In this document: positions 3,810-5,486 of the stretch, in pieces | How positions within the stretch are numbered: position 1 is the first letter of the stretch | Layout of the letters: every line of letters begins with the position of its first letter | Assembly (NCBI GenBank): GCA_955652855.1 | Contig: CATPCN010000523.1 | Span: 1-5,486, forward strand | Direction: 5' to 3' | Source of the DNA: an uncultured Chthoniobacterales bacterium | GTDB lineage: Bacteria; Verrucomicrobiota; Verrucomicrobiae; Chthoniobacterales; UBA10450 | DNA length: 5,486 bases | Notes under the pieces: model-generated | What the model was told of the DNA's origin: nothing | Database searches by the model: none | Seen by the model: only the letters and a program-made list of their open reading frames with translations | Position numbers and translations under genes: made by a program

Positions 3810-5104
3810 GAGATCACCCGCCCCGCGTCGAGGGCTAGACCGAGTAGCGCGTCGGTGGCCTCGCGAAGGGGGAACGACAGCCCATTAGCCCCCCACGTAT
3901 CATCACAACCTGCGCGACCAGCCGCCATAACGGCTTGTTTTGAAGCGTATTCGGTGTTTTGGACTGACGGACTGAAAATCCCCGTGTCGGCGGTTCGATT
4001 CCGCCCCTGCGCACCTGCTAAAGCGCTTGTTTTCTCGGTCGCAACGCTCGACTCGACCGTCGCGCCACTGGCGCCGGATGCCACTGAATCGTCAGCTATA
4101 GCGCCCATTAGCAGCTCACCTCCGACGCACCTCTCGAGCAGCTTTCCAAGCGCTTCCGTGGTGAGCCGACCGTACGTGCGCTCCACCATACGTCCGTCGG
4201 CGTGGCCCATCGCGACCGCGATGTGGTTCGGCTCGACACCCATCTGTCGGAGCCACGTCCCGAAGGTGCGCCTGAGGTCATTCGGGGTCACCGACGGGAT
4301 GCCTGCGTGCTTGCAGGCAACCGCCAGGTCACGTCGAACGCTCGCCCATGGCGCGAATGCCGGGCCAGCGCCCTGGTGGTACGCGTTCTCATGCGCCCAG
4401 TGGATGAGTATGTCGAAGACGCGAGGGACGCGTCGGTCAGCGCCAAGAGTCTTGGTGCCGCGAAGGTGAATGTTCGGGCCGGCCCCCAGGTCGAACCCGG
4501 TCGCGCGGAGCGATTCGCTCCACCGCGCACCGGTCGCCACGATGAAAGTCACGTGGGCTGCCCGTCCGGGCGTCAGCTCGCGCCGTAGCGCCATGAACTC
4601 CTCGGGAGACAGGGCACGGCTCCGCGGACGGTAGTCGTCGTCGAGCTCCGGAATCACGGACGCGGGATCGCCTGCGTACAGCCCGTTCCTCTTCGCGAGG
4701 TTCAGCGCCGCCTTCAGAACGCGAAGCTCTTTCTTGATGGTTGTCCGCATCGCCCCCTCGACCAGGCGCTTGTCGACGTAACCGAGCATTAGGGGATGGG
4801 ATATGTCCGCCGCGCGTGCAGGGAGCAAGCCGACGAGCGCTCCCGCCTTGACGCGCACGTGGTGCAGCGTCCCCGCCGATCGCCCAAGGCGTTCCCGCGA
4901 GCGATAGTATTCGTCTAGGACGCGCTGTGTCGTGGCCTTGTTCGCCGCCGCGTAGGCAGGATCAACGGCTTCGCGTTCGAGCGTCGCGAGGACGCTTTCT
5001 GCGGCCCGCTTGTCGGTGCAGAGGGTGGAGACCCTTCGGGTGCCCCCTCCCCGCTTTGGGACCCACGCAAACCAGACGCGCCCTCGTTTGAAAAGCTTGG
5101 CCAT
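3806..5104 (-). CDS. int: tyrosine site-specific integrase, attP inside its 3' end
   Basis: This is a 432-aa protein from ATG 5104, chosen for GGAGAGGG just upstream; an in-frame GTG at 5131 would add nine residues. Residues about 3-45 (KLFKRGRVWFAWVPKRGGG) look like an AP2-type arm-binding domain, about 60-150 like the SAM-like core-binding domain, and about 160-325 the catalytic domain. Catalytic residues are Arg194 (GARWSES), Lys218 (GTKT), Arg278 (NDLRR), His301 (MGHAD) and nucleophile Tyr311 (RTYGRLT). The first position of the H-x-x-R box is Asn275 instead of the common His. The last 110 or so residues lie beyond the catalytic fold. Residues 364-380 (GAQGRNRTADTGIFSP) are the antisense translation of a tRNA half, the presumed attP. 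The enzyme would integrate and, with the upstream HTH protein, excise the phage at a tRNA-Phe gene. Confidence 0.93.
   Translation of the reverse strand: MAKLFKRGRVWFAWVPKRGGGTRRVSTLCTDKRAAESVLATLEREAVDPAYAAANKATTQRVLDEYYRSRERLGRSAGTLHHVRVKAGALVGLLPARAADISHPLMLGYVDKRLVEGAMRTTIKKELRVLKAALNLAKRNGLYAGDPASVIPELDDDYRPRSRALSPEEFMALRRELTPGRAAHVTFIVATGARWSESLRATGFDLGAGPNIHLRGTKTLGADRRVPRVFDILIHWAHENAYHQGAGPAFAPWASVRRDLAVACKHAGIPSVTPNDLRRTFGTWLRQMGVEPNHIAVAMGHADGRMVERTYGRLTTEALGKLLERCVGGELLMGAIADDSVASGASGATVESSVATEKTSALAGAQGRNRTADTGIFSPSVQNTEYASKQAVMAAGRAGCDDTWGANGLSFPLREATDALLGLALDAGRVIS
3933..4033. repeat. direct repeats flanking attP core, possible arm-type sites
   Basis: GCTTGTTTT occurs at 3933-3941 and 4025-4033, 92 bp apart in the same orientation on either side of the core. 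A related CGGTGTTTT lies at 3952-3960. T-runs are rare in this GC-rich window. Placement on both sides of the core fits arm-type binding sites for the integrase N-terminal domain, but this is inferred from pattern only. Confidence 0.35.
3969..4015 (+). other. attP: attP core: 3' half of a tRNA-Phe(GAA) gene
   Basis: On the + strand, 3972-3978 is the anticodon loop CTGAAAA (anticodon GAA), 3979-3983 TCCCC the 3' anticodon strand, 3984-3988 GTGTC the variable loop, 3989-3993 GGCGG and 4001-4005 CCGCC the paired T stem around TTCGATT, 4006-4012 CCTGCGC the 3' acceptor strand, then ACC. The left partner of the anticodon stem matches for only three bases (GGA), and no D arm or 5' acceptor strand exists, so this is not a working tRNA gene. 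A half-tRNA beside a tyrosine integrase is the standard signature of an attachment core; the identity segment should restore the host tRNA on integration. Confidence 0.85.
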
Positions 5105-5268
5105 CGTCGTTCCCTCTCCGCTTTTAGCCACAGGTCCAACGCTTCACGACTGACCTTCACGAGCCGCCCAATCGGCTGCGGCCCCGCCTTGCCGATCACG
5201 TCGTACGCGGTGCGCAGGCTCACCCCGAGCTCACGCGCCACGTCGAGCGCCGACAGGTACTTGCTCAC
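4915..5268 (-). CDS. xis: AlpA/MerR-like HTH protein, putative excisionase
   Basis: GTG 5268 was chosen because it overlaps the preceding stop (GTGA). Residues 4-48 (YLSALDVARELGVSLRTAYD, then I33-G-R-L-V-K-V, then SREALDLWL) are the winged HTH of the excisionase/AlpA family (HTH_17), which bends DNA at attachment sites and directs excision. The domain is complete by about residue 55, exactly where int begins in another frame. The remaining 61 residues (to TAG at 4915) are Ser/Pro/Arg-rich and overlap int by 190 bases, so they are probably an unstructured tail kept open by chance. Position directly upstream of int supports Xis; a transcriptional regulator of the operon is the alternative. Confidence 0.7.
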   Translation of the reverse strand: MSKYLSALDVARELGVSLRTAYDVIGKAGPQPIGRLVKVSREALDLWLKAERERRWPSFSNEGASGLRGSQSGEGAPEGSPPSAPTSGPQKASSRRSNAKPLILPTRRRTRPRHSAS

Positions 5269-5471
5269 CGCACGCCCCGGATGATCCGCGAGCCCCATGC
5301 CACGAGCTGGTAGCCCCACAGCTCGAGCCGAGCACCAAGCCTGGCGCGCAGCGGAGGCACAGGCGTCACGCGCAAGTGCTCAGCCCACCAGTCCGGATGC
5401 TCGCCAAGCAGGCCGTCTGGCCACGTGTCGTGGCGAAACTCGTGCGTCTCGCGCTCCGATTGTGCGGTCAC
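5265..5471 (-). CDS. 68-aa protein of unknown function, upstream of xis
   Basis: The best visible start is GTG 5471, which overlaps a TGA at 5470-5468 in the frame ending DGSGS, perhaps the last codons of another gene cut by the window edge. The frame is also open to the right edge, so an earlier start cannot be excluded. The N-terminal half is polar and His/Trp-rich (HEFRHDTWPDGLLGEHPDWW). The C-terminal half is basic and amphipathic (LGARLELWGYQLVAWGSRIIRG) and could lie on a membrane or on DNA. No family is recognised. It is translationally coupled to the HTH gene through GTGA. Confidence 0.55.
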   Translation of the reverse strand: MTAQSERETHEFRHDTWPDGLLGEHPDWWAEHLRVTPVPPLRARLGARLELWGYQLVAWGSRIIRGVR

Positions 5472-5486
5472 GACCCGGACCCGTCC

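Noticed and set aside
3955..4015. Functional tRNA-Phe gene
   Set aside because: D arm and 5' acceptor strand are absent and the anticodon stem is mismatched at two pairs, so only an attachment-site remnant is supported.
3006..4469. 487-codon open frame on the + strand
   Set aside because: It lies antisense to at least five coupled minus-strand genes including the catalytic part of int, is Arg/Ser/Pro-rich without any domain, and runs through the tRNA half; typical of high-GC antisense frames.
4915..5268. Programmed frameshift fusing the HTH protein to integrase
   Set aside because: Int has its own ATG with a strong ribosome binding site at the end of the HTH domain, and no slippery sequence was noticed.

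Overview
The window looks like part of the genome of a temperate tailed phage (or phage-like element) from a GC-rich bacterium. Base composition is high-GC throughout and GTG starts are common. An integration site lying inside the integrase gene recalls Myxococcus phage Mx8, so a myxobacterial or related host is a reasonable guess; nothing in the window proves it.

Left part, + strand (1-1494): end of a late lysis module. In order it holds the tail of a one-helix membrane protein, a two-helix holin-like protein with a Pro-rich tail, a small Cys-rich lipoprotein (possible outer-membrane spanin), a small helical protein of unknown function, and an endolysin of the glucosaminidase (GH73/FlgJ-like) type. 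The genes overlap or abut and have good Shine-Dalgarno sites. A GC-rich hairpin at 1514-1535 sits where the two gene sets converge.

Right part, - strand (5486 down to 1528): one unbroken leftward chain of genes, almost every one overlapping the next by 1-4 bases (GTGA/ATGA/TGATG). In transcription order: a 68-aa protein of unknown function, an AlpA/excisionase-type HTH protein, a tyrosine integrase, a coiled-coil protein, two CxxC zinc-ribbon-like miniproteins, a 76-aa unknown, a stand-alone DnaA domain IV protein, a putative replication initiator, a CxxC protein and a 36-aa peptide. Excision, integration and replication are thus expressed as one early operon whose promoter is outside the window.

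Two DNA sites are embedded inside coding sequence. (1) Positions 3969-4015 match the 3' half of a tRNA-Phe(GAA) gene, from anticodon stem to the 3' ACC, without the 5' half. This is the expected attP core, and it lies inside the 3' part of int. Integration would swap the integrase C-terminus and cut the operon between int and the replication genes. (2) Inside the replication-initiator gene, nine copies of the 7-mer CGTAACG/CGTTACG flank a large AT-richer imperfect palindrome (2351-2517). This resembles a lambda-O-type origin. Because both flanks of the half-tRNA carry phage-like genes and there is no chromosomal junction, the sequence probably represents the unintegrated form.
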